The notes: generated by a model from the letters alone, not told the origin. Shown: positions 17,065-26,021, counted from the first letter of the stretch. The stretch is 36,721 nucleotides of DNA from Comamonadaceae bacterium (GCA_947378785.1 CANCLK010000028.1:1-36721); one strand, 5' to 3'. Program-made: numbers and translations.

Positions 17065-17838
17065 ATGCTGTTTCTTCTTTCCCCTGCCAAAGCCCTTGAC
17101 TACGACACGCCTGCGCATGTGGCCAGCCACACACAGCCCCTTTTCACAAGGCAGTCGGCAGAGCTGATCAAGGTGTTGAAAACGCAGTCACCGCAGCAAA
17201 TCAGCAGCTTGATGAAGCTCTCTGACAAGTTGTCAGGCCTCAACGTGGCGCGCTACGAGGCTTGGTCGCCGACGTTCACCGCCAACAACTCAAAGCAGGC
17301 TGCGCTGGCCTTCAACGGCGATGTGTACGAAGGGCTGAATGCCAAGACCCTCAGCGAGTCTGATTTGCAATGGGCGCAAGCGCATGTCTGCATCTTGAGC
17401 GGCCTGTATGGCGTGTTGCGGCCGCTGGACTGGATGCAGCCTTATCGGCTTGAAATGGGCACGGCGCTGGCCACATCACATGGCAAGAACCTGTACCAAT
17501 TTTGGGGCAGCGAGATTTCCAACTACCTGAATGAACGCGCGGCAGCCGACGCCTCGCCGGTGGTGGTCAATCTTGCCAGCGAAGAGTACTTCAAGGTGGT
17601 CGACCGCAAAGCCTTGAAGCCCCGCGTGGTGACTTGCGTGTTTCAAGAACTCAAAGCGGGCCAGTACAAGATCATCAGCTTCATGGCCAAGCGCGCGCGC
17701 GGTTTGATGGTGCGCTACGCGATTGAAAAGAAGCTGGACAGTGTGAAAAAGCTGGAATCCTTTAACCTTGAGGGCTATGACTTTTCGCCCGACGCGTCCG
17801 AACCCGACCGTTTGGTGTTTCGTCGCCAAACGAGCTGA
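17065..17838 (+). CDS. yaaA: Peroxide stress protein YaaA (DUF328)
   Basis: A 257-residue member of the YaaA/UPF0246 family, the same length as the E. coli protein. The N-terminal MLFLLSPAKALDYDTP block, SDKLSGLNVARYEAWSP, AALAFNGDVYEGL and GLYGVLRPLDWMQPYRLEMG are family hallmarks. In E. coli YaaA lowers free iron during hydrogen peroxide stress and is under OxyR control. The fold contains a DNA-binding-like cleft, but the biochemical activity is not settled. It lies 36 nt after the flavin dehydrogenase, a possible peroxide source, and 27 nt before the 2OG oxygenase. Confidence 0.94.
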   Translation: MLFLLSPAKALDYDTPAHVASHTQPLFTRQSAELIKVLKTQSPQQISSLMKLSDKLSGLNVARYEAWSPTFTANNSKQAALAFNGDVYEGLNAKTLSESDLQWAQAHVCILSGLYGVLRPLDWMQPYRLEMGTALATSHGKNLYQFWGSEISNYLNERAAADASPVVVNLASEEYFKVVDRKALKPRVVTCVFQELKAGQYKIISFMAKRARGLMVRYAIEKKLDSVKKLESFNLEGYDFSPDASEPDRLVFRRQTS

Positions 17839-17865
17839 TCCACTCAGATCTCAAGGAGGTTTCCC

Positions 17866-18714
17866 GTGAGCACGAACAACTCCTTGGAGCAAGACATCAC
17901 ACCGGCCGTGGTTGCTTGGCTGGCCGACCAGCGAGCAGCAGGCTTTGGCCAAGACCAGTTGCTGAAGTCGCTGATCGAAGCCGGTTGGGGTGAGGCCGCG
18001 GCGCGCCATCTGCTGGCCATGCCCGCCATGGTAGGACCCGACCATTTACCCTTTCCGCTGCCGGTGCCTTGGCCGGCACACGCTGGTGAGCGCTTAGCGC
18101 TGGACGCTGGCGATCGACAAGTCAACGCCATCACGGTACTGCAAGACCCGCCTCTGCTGGTGCTGGAAGGGCTGCTGAGCAGTGAAGAGTGTCAAGAGCT
18201 GATAGAGGCAGCAGCACCTCGCATGTCTCGCTCGCTCACGGTCGACGTGAAGACCGGGGGAGAAGAAACCAACGTGGCGCGCACCAGCGAAGGCATGTTT
18301 TTTGAACGCGGCGAGAGCGAGCTCATCAGCCGCATTGAGGCGCGTATTGGCGAGCTGCTTGGCTGGCCGGTGGAAAACGGCGAAGGCTTGCAAGTGCTGC
18401 ACTACGGTCCCGGCGCTGAGTACAAGCCGCACTATGATTATTTTGACCCTGCTGAGCCCGGAACGGCAAGTATTTTGCAGCGTGGTGGCCAGCGCGTGGC
18501 CACGCTGGTGATGTACCTGAACGAGCCCGAGGCTGGCGGTGCCACCGTCTTTCCTGATGCAACTTTAGCGGTCGTGCCCAAGTGCGGCAATGCGGTTTTT
18601 TTCAGTTATAGCCAGCCACACCCGGTGAGCCGAACGCTGCATGGTGGCGCGCCGGTGCTCACCGGCGACAAGTGGATCGCCACCAAGTGGCTGCGCGAAC
18701 GCGAATTTATCTAA
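17866..18714 (+). CDS. 2OG-Fe(II) oxygenase, prolyl 4-hydroxylase-like
   Basis: A 282-residue cytoplasmic dioxygenase. The P4H-type double-stranded beta-helix covers about residues 95-280. The iron ligands are H189 and D191 (KPHYDYFDP) and H259 (RTLHGG), and the 2-oxoglutarate-binding lysine is K269 (GDKW). LVLEGLLSSEECQELI is the usual N-cap of the P4H domain. The first 55 residues form a separate helical module (VVAWLADQRAAGFGQDQ, LIEAGWGEAAARHLL). The start is a GTG at 17866 behind a very strong Shine-Dalgarno (aaggaggt, 17852-17859). The substrate may be a protein proline or another residue; this cannot be told from sequence. It is followed by queF after 9 nt. Confidence 0.87.
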   Translation: MSTNNSLEQDITPAVVAWLADQRAAGFGQDQLLKSLIEAGWGEAAARHLLAMPAMVGPDHLPFPLPVPWPAHAGERLALDAGDRQVNAITVLQDPPLLVLEGLLSSEECQELIEAAAPRMSRSLTVDVKTGGEETNVARTSEGMFFERGESELISRIEARIGELLGWPVENGEGLQVLHYGPGAEYKPHYDYFDPAEPGTASILQRGGQRVATLVMYLNEPEAGGATVFPDATLAVVPKCGNAVFFSYSQPHPVSRTLHGGAPVLTGDKWIATKWLREREFI

Positions 18715-18723
18715 CCACACACC

Positions 18724-19587
18724 ATGAACTCCCCTGAACACTCCCAGCTAGGCAAAGCCTCCGCCTATGCGGATGAATACGATGCGTCACTGCTGTTTCC
18801 TATTGCTCGCGCGGGCAAACGAGAAGAGATTGGCGTCGGCACTCAAGCGCCTTTTTTGGGGGCAGACATGTGGACCGCCTATGAGCTCAGCTGGCTCAAC
18901 TTGCGCGGCAAGCCACAGGTGGCGCTGGCGCAAGTGGTGGTGCCGTGTGAAACGCCCAATATCATCGAGAGCAAATCCTTCAAGCTGTACCTGAACAGCT
19001 TCAACAACACCCGCTTTGCGGATGCCAGCGACGTGCTGGCCCGGCTGCGAGCCGACCTCAGTGAAGCCGCTTGGCGCGGTGCGGTGCTGCCAGCAACGGC
19101 CAGCGCACCACCCTCGGTGGGCGTCAAGTTGATGCTGCCCGACATGTTTGACCGTGAACCCTTGCAAGAGCTCGATGGATTGAATCTCGACCGGCTCGAT
19201 GTCGAGTGCACGCGCTACACGCCAGCGCCTGATCTATTGACCGCCAATACCGACGAAGCGCCGGTGAGCGAAGTACTCACCAGCCACTTACTCAAAAGCA
19301 ATTGCCTGGTGACCGGCCAGCCGGATTGGGGCAGCGTGCAAATCAGCTACACCGGGCCGCAAATTGACCAGGAAGGTCTGCTGCAATATCTTGTGAGTTT
19401 TCGCAATCACAACGAGTTTCATGAGCAGTGCGTCGAGCGGATTTTCATGGACATCTGGAACCGCTGCAAACCGTCCAAACTGGCTGTTTATGCACGCTAC
19501 ACGCGACGTGGTGGTCTGGACATCAATCCATTTCGGACCAGCTACCCACAGGCGCTACCGCCGGCAGTGCGGACGGCGCGTCAGTGA
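18724..19587 (+). CDS. queF: NADPH-dependent 7-cyano-7-deazaguanine reductase QueF
   Basis: QueF reduces preQ0 to preQ1 in queuosine tRNA modification. At 287 residues it is the long, two-domain (YqcD/E. coli) type. The QueF motif [13 protein letters not shown] (82-94) binds NADPH. C194 in [15 protein letters not shown] is the residue that forms the thioimide with preQ0, and D201 the general acid. [11 protein letters not shown] (about 227-237) holds the substrate-binding His/Glu. It is the last gene of the plus-strand run and is convergent with dinB, with only 7 nt between the stops and no clear terminator. Confidence 0.95.
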   Translation: MNSPEHSQLGKASAYADEYDASLLFPIARAGKREEIGVGTQAPFLGADMWTAYELSWLNLRGKPQVALAQVVVPCETPNIIESKSFKLYLNSFNNTRFADASDVLARLRADLSEAAWRGAVLPATASAPPSVGVKLMLPDMFDREPLQELDGLNLDRLDVECTRYTPAPDLLTANTDEAPVSEVLTSHLLKSNCLVTGQPDWGSVQISYTGPQIDQEGLLQYLVSFRNHNEFHEQCVERIFMDIWNRCKPSKLAVYARYTRRGGLDINPFRTSYPQALPPAVRTARQ

Positions 19588-19594
19588 ACGGACT

Positions 19595-20818
19595 TTAAAA
19601 AAGCTGATCCATTGAGGGAGAACCCGGCTCTTCAGCTGTCAAGCCTGCCGGAACTGACCGCGTCTGAAGCGCTGCAGCATCTTCAGCCTTCAACAAGGTG
19701 CCGACACGCACGCCCAGCAACCGCAGTCTTTGAGTCAAAGGCACGCGCTTGAGTGCCAAGCCAGCGATCTGCCGGATGGTTTTAGCATCGGCCGTGTAGT
19801 GCGCCAGCGTCTGGTCGCGCGTGACACTTTGGAAGTTGTCATAGCGCAGCTTGATGCCGATGGTCTTGCCCACATAACCTTTGCGCTCTAGGTCTTCGGC
19901 GACTTTCTCGCACAAGCGCGTGAACACAGCACCCAGCTCAGCCTTGTCGCGCACCGCATGCAGGTCGCGCTCAAAAGTCGTCTCACGGCTCATCGACACG
20001 GGCTCGCTTTGCGTCACCACAGGCCGGCTGTCACGGCCCCAGGCAGCATCATGCATCCAGGCCCCTGTGGCTTGGCCAAAGTGGTCAATCAGCCAACCGA
20101 TCTCCTGCGCCGCCATCTCGCCAATCGTGTGAATGTTCAGCGCCGCCAACTTCGCATCAGACTTCGGGCCAATGCCGTTGATCTTGCGACACTTCAGCGG
20201 CCAAATCATGGTTTGCAGGTCGGCCTCCTGAACAATCGAAATGCCATTTGGCTTGTTGAACTCGCTCGCCATTTTTGCGATGAGTTTGTTCGGTGCGACG
20301 CCGATGGAGCAAGTCAGGCCGGTCTTCTCCAGAATGCTGCGCTGAAGCAACCGCGCCAGCGCACGGCCGCCATCGCGCTGGCCACCTGGGACGTCGGTGA
20401 AGTCGATATAGACCTCGTCCACACCGCGATCTTCCACCAGCGGCGCGACTTCCCGAATGGCCTCTTTGAAAGCCCGCGAGTACTTGCGCACCTCGTCAAA
20501 ATCGACCGGCAACACAATGGCATCAGGGCAGAGCTTGGCCGCTTTCATCATGCCCATGGCTGAGCCGACCCCGAACTGCCGAGCGGCATATGTGGCCGTG
20601 GTGATGACGCCGCGCCCCACATAGTCCTTGAGTCTGGGGAAGTCGTCGACGGGTATGAAGCGCAGCGCGCGTTCGCCCTGGGCTTCGCGCAAAGCTTCGT
20701 CAATCCGACGGCGACCACCCCCGATCACCACGGGCAAGCCCTTCAGCTGAGGGTAGCGCAGCAACTCGATAGACGCGAAAAAGGCGTCCATGTCAAGATG
20801 CGCGATGCGGCGGATCAC
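19595..20818 (-). CDS. dinB: DNA polymerase IV-like Y-family polymerase (DinB)
   Basis: A 407-residue Y-family translesion polymerase. LDMDAFFASIE (D9) and VDEVYIDFTD (D134/E135) provide the metal ligands of the palm. VAPNKLIAKMASEFNKPNG and the helix-hairpin-helix KINGIGPKSDAKL follow, then a little-finger domain. Compared with E. coli DinB it carries about 30 extra residues between VVIGGG (31-35) and GVITTATYAARQFGV, in the finger region. It starts 6 nt after the DUF1854 stop, so it is co-transcribed with the cyanophycin-associated genes. No LexA box is visible directly in front of it. Confidence 0.93.
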   Translation of the reverse strand: MIRRIAHLDMDAFFASIELLRYPQLKGLPVVIGGGRRRIDEALREAQGERALRFIPVDDFPRLKDYVGRGVITTATYAARQFGVGSAMGMMKAAKLCPDAIVLPVDFDEVRKYSRAFKEAIREVAPLVEDRGVDEVYIDFTDVPGGQRDGGRALARLLQRSILEKTGLTCSIGVAPNKLIAKMASEFNKPNGISIVQEADLQTMIWPLKCRKINGIGPKSDAKLAALNIHTIGEMAAQEIGWLIDHFGQATGAWMHDAAWGRDSRPVVTQSEPVSMSRETTFERDLHAVRDKAELGAVFTRLCEKVAEDLERKGYVGKTIGIKLRYDNFQSVTRDQTLAHYTADAKTIRQIAGLALKRVPLTQRLRLLGVRVGTLLKAEDAAALQTRSVPAGLTAEEPGSPSMDQLF

Positions 20819-20824
20819 AAGCCC

Positions 20825-21295
20825 TTACAGAAACCGATCCAGCAACTTGCGTGAATGCCGATCCATCTGGGCCAAATCGCGAATCAAAAACTGCACGCCA
20901 TGGCTATCTGTGACGAGCAACACCGTGGCCGACAAACGGCGGATGTCTTCCTCGCCCTTGAGCTGCAAGCTGGTGTCGCCGCGATCGGTTTCGATATCCC
21001 ATGTGCAGGGTGCGACCACGCTGCTCACACCACGCAATTTCAAGATACGCGGCATGAACTCGCGCTGGGTCAAGGCGCGCACCACACTGGCACGCAAGGC
21101 AGCAGACAAGTTCTCCAAAGCTGCGATCCACAGCAGCTCATGGCCGTCGACATCGACCAAGGCCACACCTTCATCAGGCGCGGCCACGGGGAAAGCCCGG
21201 ACCGCTGTGACGTGTTCGTGGCGCACGCCTTGACTTGAGACGTAGAACCAGTGGCCGGCCGCGTCACAATCAAATTCAAAATTCAGCGTGGTCAC
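20825..21295 (-). CDS. DUF1854 protein, cyanophycin-metabolism-associated
   Basis: A 156-residue soluble protein of the DUF1854 family. Visible blocks include EGVALVDVDGHELLWI, REFMPRILKLRGVSS, PCTWDIETDRGDTSLQLKGEEDIRRL and VLLVTDSHGVQFLIRDLAQMDRHSRKLLDRFL. It has no signal peptide or membrane segment. In Burkholderiales this family is encoded next to an ABC transporter opposite cyanophycin synthetase genes, exactly as here. It overlaps the ABC transporter gene by 4 nt (21292-21295) and is presumably made with it. The function is unknown; a partner or regulatory subunit of the transporter is an inference from coupling. Confidence 0.82.
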   Translation of the reverse strand: MTTLNFEFDCDAAGHWFYVSSQGVRHEHVTAVRAFPVAAPDEGVALVDVDGHELLWIAALENLSAALRASVVRALTQREFMPRILKLRGVSSVVAPCTWDIETDRGDTSLQLKGEEDIRRLSATVLLVTDSHGVQFLIRDLAQMDRHSRKLLDRFL

Positions 21296-23652
21296 AAAAT
21301 GTCCTTTGCGGTGTGTTGCACAGCCACGGGTACGCTCAAGGGCGCAGCTTCCACAATGGGTAATTCACGCAAAACAGCGCCCTCAGCTTCGGCTTGGCGC
21401 TGCTGCGCTTCATACAAACGCCAGTAAGCGCCTTGCGCAGCAATCAAGTCGTCGTGGGGGCCGACTTCCACAATTTGGCCTTTGTCCATCACCACCAATC
21501 GGTCGGCTTTGCGCAGGGTCGACAAACGGTGAGCAATGGCAATGGTGGTGCGTCCGCGCACCAAATTGTCCAAAGCATTTTGAATTTCTTTTTCGGTTTC
21601 AGTATCGACCGAAGACGTGGCTTCGTCCAAAATCAAAATGCGCGGGTTGATCAACAAGGCTCTGGCGATGGAGATGCGCTGGCGTTCGCCGCCCGACAAA
21701 CCTTGGCCGCGTTCGCCGACCAACGAGTCATAGCCTTGGGGCATGCGCAAAATAAATTCGTGCGCATGGGCAGCGCGCGCCGCCGCCACAACTTCTTGGC
21801 GCGACGCATCGGGTTTACCGTAAGCAATGTTGTCCGCTACCGTGCCAAAGAACAAAAATGGCTCTTGCAACACCAGACCGATATTTCGGCGGTAATCGCT
21901 CACGCCGAATTGACGAATGTCCACCCCATCCAAGGCAATGCTGCCCTCGGAGACATCATAAAAACGACAAATCAAATTCACCAGGGTGCTCTTGCCCGAA
22001 CCGCTGTGTCCGACCAGACCGATCATTTCCCCCGGCGCAATGTCTAGGCTCAATTGGCGAATCACGGCGCGGTTGCCATACCTGAAATCGGCATTCGTTA
22101 ACGTGAGGCGCCCTTGCACCTCAGGCATCGGCAGCGGATTTTTCGGCTCTGGCACGCTGGAAACGTGGTCGAGTATTTCAAAAATCCGCTTGGCGCCAGC
22201 AGCCGCTTTTTGGGTGCTTGAGACGATACGACTCATCGAATCTAGACGTGCATAGAAACGCCCGATGTAAGCCAGAAAAGCCGTCAATACACCGACCGTT
22301 ATTTCATTTTTAGAGACCAACCAGATACCAAAAGCCCAGACCACCAGCAATCCTATTTCGGTCATGAAGGTCACCGTCGGACCGAACAAAGACCAAACCC
22401 GATTCAATCGGTCATTCACAGCGAGGTTGTGCTTGTTAGCCTCGTCAAAACGCTGTGCTTCCCGCTTTTCCTGAGCAAATGCTTTGACCACGCGAATGCC
22501 TGGAATGGTGTCGGCCAGCACATTCGTCACCTCAGACCAGACACGGTCAATTTTTTCAAAACCCATGCGTAAACGCTCACGCACCACATGGATCAACCAG
22601 GCGATGAAGGGCAAGGGCAGCAGCGTGACCAAGGCCAAGCCCGGATTGATGGACAGCAAGATGATCGCCGTCATCAAAATCATCAGCACATCGGTGGCGA
22701 AGTCCAGCAAGTGCAATGATAAAAAGACGTTGATGCGGTCGGTCTCGCTGCCAATGCGGGCGATCAAGTCCCCCGTGCGCCTACCACCAAAATATTCGAG
22801 TGACAACTTCATCAAGTGCTCGTAGGTGGTGGTCCGCAAATCAGCGCCAATGCGCTCAGACACCAAGGACAAGATGTAAGTCTTGATCCAACCCAAACCC
22901 CAAGCCACAAAAGCAGAACCAAACAAGCCAAGCAAATACCAAGACACCGTGACCGGGTCAATTTTCTCGCCATTCTGGTAAGGGATAAGCACCTCGTCCA
23001 TCAAGGGCATCGTCAAGTACGGTGGTACCAAAGTGGCTGCAGTAGCGGCGAGGGTCAAGAGAAACCCCAGTAGCAACTGCCCTTGGTAGGGCCGCGCAAA
23101 ACGCCATAATTTGAACAGAGTCAAGGTTGAGGTGGGACTTCCCTCTTTCTCCGCGCACACCGGGCAGTCGTCCTCGGCGGCGTTTATGGGGCTTTGACAT
23201 ACCGGGCAGATGTCGTCCAGCGAGGCGCCTTGCGCCAAGTTTTCTGGCATTTCCTGTGTGCTGTCCACCAACCTGTTTTGGCGCTGCTCTTCAAACAGCG
23301 TTTTGAAGCGCAACACGGCTGCCAGCCGGCCCAAGGTGAACCGCCAAACCGCCAAACGCCGACCATTGGCCTGCAAAGACAAGGTGCCAACACCCGCGTG
23401 ATCGCTTAATAACAAGGTTTGCAGCGGGTCAAATGGCCAAGAAGGCCAGTTTTTTTGCGCCTCATCGCCAGAGATGACCCGATGATCGGTCAGAATGAGA
23501 AGCGTTTTAACAAAATTTAAATTGTCATCCAAGTCAACTTCCAGCCAAGCTGAAACGTTTTCATCTGGATGAACTTGCAATGCCCCGTGCTCGCGCCAGT
23601 CAAAAGGCAACCCAATAAAATTATTGTTGGGCGGAAGGGCTTTGGGGGTCAT
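21292..23652 (-). CDS. ABC exporter with N-terminal PH-like region and zinc-knuckle, cyanophycin-associated
   Basis: A 786-residue half-transporter. Residues 1-145 form an extra cytoplasmic region resembling a bacterial PH-like fold (LLILTDHRVI, LAVWRFTLGRLAAVLRF). It is followed by two CPVC knuckles (C149/C152 and C163/C166), a likely zinc ribbon. Next come six membrane helices of the type-1 exporter fold (about 190-470) and an ATPase domain: Walker A GHSGSGKST with K554, signature LSGGERQ, Walker B ILILDEATSS, and an H-loop in IAIAHRLST. Most close exporters are lipid, peptide or drug flippases. The substrate here is unknown. It is divergent from the cphA genes across a shared 159-nt promoter region and coupled to DUF1854. 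Confidence 0.85.
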   Translation of the reverse strand: MTPKALPPNNNFIGLPFDWREHGALQVHPDENVSAWLEVDLDDNLNFVKTLLILTDHRVISGDEAQKNWPSWPFDPLQTLLLSDHAGVGTLSLQANGRRLAVWRFTLGRLAAVLRFKTLFEEQRQNRLVDSTQEMPENLAQGASLDDICPVCQSPINAAEDDCPVCAEKEGSPTSTLTLFKLWRFARPYQGQLLLGFLLTLAATAATLVPPYLTMPLMDEVLIPYQNGEKIDPVTVSWYLLGLFGSAFVAWGLGWIKTYILSLVSERIGADLRTTTYEHLMKLSLEYFGGRRTGDLIARIGSETDRINVFLSLHLLDFATDVLMILMTAIILLSINPGLALVTLLPLPFIAWLIHVVRERLRMGFEKIDRVWSEVTNVLADTIPGIRVVKAFAQEKREAQRFDEANKHNLAVNDRLNRVWSLFGPTVTFMTEIGLLVVWAFGIWLVSKNEITVGVLTAFLAYIGRFYARLDSMSRIVSSTQKAAAGAKRIFEILDHVSSVPEPKNPLPMPEVQGRLTLTNADFRYGNRAVIRQLSLDIAPGEMIGLVGHSGSGKSTLVNLICRFYDVSEGSIALDGVDIRQFGVSDYRRNIGLVLQEPFLFFGTVADNIAYGKPDASRQEVVAAARAAHAHEFILRMPQGYDSLVGERGQGLSGGERQRISIARALLINPRILILDEATSSVDTETEKEIQNALDNLVRGRTTIAIAHRLSTLRKADRLVVMDKGQIVEVGPHDDLIAAQGAYWRLYEAQQRQAEAEGAVLRELPIVEAAPLSVPVAVQHTAKDIL

Positions 23653-23811
23653 AAAGGTTCAAGCAACAAGAGTCAACATGTGTTGGCGGCTAAGAAGAAA
23701 AGCGGCCAGGACACAGCTCATGCACCTTGTTTATCGGAAGAATTCTGCACGTGCCGCAATCATCAAGATATTCTATCGCCACTCATCCCTGCGCCCAGCG
23801 TGCTGTCACCC
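23653..23811. promoter_or_regulatory. Bidirectional control region between ABC exporter and cphA2
   Basis: 159 nt separate the divergent starts at 23652 and 23812 and must carry promoters for both cyanophycin-locus arms. The frame of cphA2 can be read back through it and into the ABC gene, but that peptide is not conserved-looking and is taken as non-coding. A TATTCT box at 23769-23774 points towards cphA2 but has no clear -35. No firm operator was recognised. Confidence 0.4.
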
Positions 23812-25989
23812 ATGAGTGCTAAAGACATTCAATTTCTGCGCATCACGCATTTGCGCGGTCCCAATATTTGGACCTATCGCCCCGTCATGGAGGCTTGGAT
23901 CGACATTGGTGCACTAGAAGACTGCCCCTCCAACACCCTGCCCGGCTTCAACCAACGCTTGCAAGCCATGCTGCCGGGCTTGGTCGAACACCGGTGCAGT
24001 GTGGGCGAGCGCGGCGGGTTTTTAAAGCGCTTGGAAGAAGGCACTTGGCCCGGTCACATCATGGAGCATGTGGCGCTGGAGCTGCAAAATCGTGCCGGCA
24101 TGCAGACCGGATTCGGCAAAGCCCGCGAAGCCGGCGTCCGCGGGATCTACAAAGTCGTGATCCGAACCCGGCATGAGGCGGTCAGCCGCGCAGCCTTGCA
24201 AGCCGCGCGCGATTTGGTCATGGCCGCCATCGACGATCGCGACTACCCGGTCGCCCAGACCATTGCCGATTTGACCCAAATGGTTGACACCCTGTGCATT
24301 GGGCCCAGCACCGCCTGCATCGTCAACGCGGCAGCCGAGCGCGGCATACCAGCCATACGCCTGAACGAAGGTAACTTGGTCCAGTTGGGCTACGGTGCCA
24401 ACCAACGCCGCATTTGGACTGCAGAAACAGACAAAACCAGTGCCATTGCTGAAGGCATCTCCAAAGACAAAGACCTGACTAAAAATTTACTCGCCAACTG
24501 CGGCGTACCCGTACCCGAGGGGCGCAACGTGGCGTCGCCCCAAGAAGCTTGGTTGGCAGCGCAAGACATCGGCTTACCCGTTTGCATCAAACCCGTTGAC
24601 GGCAACCACGCCCGTGGCGTGTCACTGGAACTGCACACCCAAGCTGAAGTCGAGGCGGCCTTTCATCTGGCAGAAGCCGAAGGCAGCGAAGTATTAGTCG
24701 AGCGCCATATTTTGGGCGATGAGCACCGCTTGCTGGTGGTCGGCGGCAAAGTCGTCGCCGCAAACAAGGGCGAGGCGGCCTGCATTGTGGGCGATGGCGT
24801 CCACACAGTCCAAGATCTCATCGAAAGCCAGATCAACTCTGATCCTCGACGCGGCGAGGAAGAAGATTTCCCCTTGGACACGATCCGTTTGCACGAGCAC
24901 CCAACCGCCGTGATGGAGCTAAAACGTCAAGGTTTGACGGGCGACAGCATTCCCGTGATGGGGCGCAAAGTGGTGGTCATGCGCACCGGCAACATGGCTG
25001 TGGACGTGACAGACTTGGTACACCCCGACGTTGCCGAACTCGCTGCGTTGGCAGCCCGCATCGTAGGCTTGGACATTGCCGGGGTTGACTTGGTGGCCCA
25101 AGACATTTCCAAGCCGATGAAATCGCAAGGCGCTGCCATTGTGGAAGTCAACGCAGGCCCAGGCCTCTTGATGCACTTGAAACCAGCCTCAGGCCCTGCC
25201 CGCCCAGTGGGAGAAGCCATTGCCAAACACTTGTTTTCAGATGAAAGCAAAGCTCGTATTCCCGTGGTCGGCTTGCTCGGCCATGCAGACACCACCGGCA
25301 CCAGCCACTTGATTGGCTGGCTGCTACACCTGCAAGGACTGCGCACGGGCTTGTCGTCGGCCAAGGGTTTGTTTGTCGGCCAACGCTGCTTACAAGACCA
25401 CGATGGCTTGGCTTGGGAGACCGCCCAACGCTTGCTTGTCAACCGCGCCGTACAAGCTGCGGTGTTCGAAACCACCGCCCGCCAAGTCTTGACCGAGGGC
25501 CTGCCTTACGACCGTTGCCAAGTCGGTGTCGTCACCTCCATGCCGAAGGCCGACGGTTTGCAAGACCTTTATATACAGAGTGACGCGCAAATGCCGAATG
25601 TGGCACGCACGCAAGTCGATGTGGTGCTGCCCGATGGCGTCGCGGTGTTGAATGCAGAGGACGATGCTGTTGTCGCACTGGCAGACTACTGCGATGGTGA
25701 AGTGATGTTCTATGCATCCTCAGAGGACAACCCCCACTTGGCCAAACACCGCGCAGCAGACGGACGTGTGGTGTTTTGGCGCGAAGGTCACTTGATCTTG
25801 GCCCACGGCACACAAGAGACGGATGTGCTCAATCGGAAGTTGCCTGCTATCGACAAATTCTTCCGCGATCAAATTCTCAGATGCAACGAGGTTCTCGCCT
25901 CCGCTGCGGCCGCTTGGGCCTTGGGCGTACCCTTTGATTTGATTCGTGCCGGCACCAAAAGCTTTGGCCAAAGTCCTGCTTCGCACTGA
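23812..25989 (+). CDS. cphA2: Cyanophycin synthetase CphA2-type (Mur-like domain degenerate)
   Basis: A 725-residue relative of cyanophycin synthetase. The N-domain (about 1-160) and the ATP-grasp domain (about 160-485) are intact in outline: AETDKTSAIAEGISKDKDLTK, GLPVCIKPVDGNHARGV, VEVNAGPGLLMHL. In the Mur-ligase-like domain the P-loop is lost: at residues 490-498 it reads GHADTTGTS where the neighbouring CphA has GTNGKTTT. The last Mur lobe, with the DYGHNPDA motif, is missing. In cyanobacteria CphA2 lacks this second activity and polymerises beta-Asp-Arg dipeptides from only the ATP-grasp site. The same is inferred here. The start is set at ATG 23812 (MSAKDIQFLRITHLRGPN), which aligns with the start of the next gene's product. 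cphA follows after 32 nt. Confidence 0.85.
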   Translation: MSAKDIQFLRITHLRGPNIWTYRPVMEAWIDIGALEDCPSNTLPGFNQRLQAMLPGLVEHRCSVGERGGFLKRLEEGTWPGHIMEHVALELQNRAGMQTGFGKAREAGVRGIYKVVIRTRHEAVSRAALQAARDLVMAAIDDRDYPVAQTIADLTQMVDTLCIGPSTACIVNAAAERGIPAIRLNEGNLVQLGYGANQRRIWTAETDKTSAIAEGISKDKDLTKNLLANCGVPVPEGRNVASPQEAWLAAQDIGLPVCIKPVDGNHARGVSLELHTQAEVEAAFHLAEAEGSEVLVERHILGDEHRLLVVGGKVVAANKGEAACIVGDGVHTVQDLIESQINSDPRRGEEEDFPLDTIRLHEHPTAVMELKRQGLTGDSIPVMGRKVVVMRTGNMAVDVTDLVHPDVAELAALAARIVGLDIAGVDLVAQDISKPMKSQGAAIVEVNAGPGLLMHLKPASGPARPVGEAIAKHLFSDESKARIPVVGLLGHADTTGTSHLIGWLLHLQGLRTGLSSAKGLFVGQRCLQDHDGLAWETAQRLLVNRAVQAAVFETTARQVLTEGLPYDRCQVGVVTSMPKADGLQDLYIQSDAQMPNVARTQVDVVLPDGVAVLNAEDDAVVALADYCDGEVMFYASSEDNPHLAKHRAADGRVVFWREGHLILAHGTQETDVLNRKLPAIDKFFRDQILRCNEVLASAAAAWALGVPFDLIRAGTKSFGQSPASH

Positions 25990-26021
25990 CGCACATCCAA
26001 CGCACATCAGGAAACCTGTTC

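Noticed and set aside
23569-23811. N-terminal extension of the CphA2-type protein
   Set aside because: Reads through the divergent promoter region into the ABC gene, Lys/Ser/Cys-rich and not family-like; MSAKDIQFLRITHLRGPN aligns with the CphA start.
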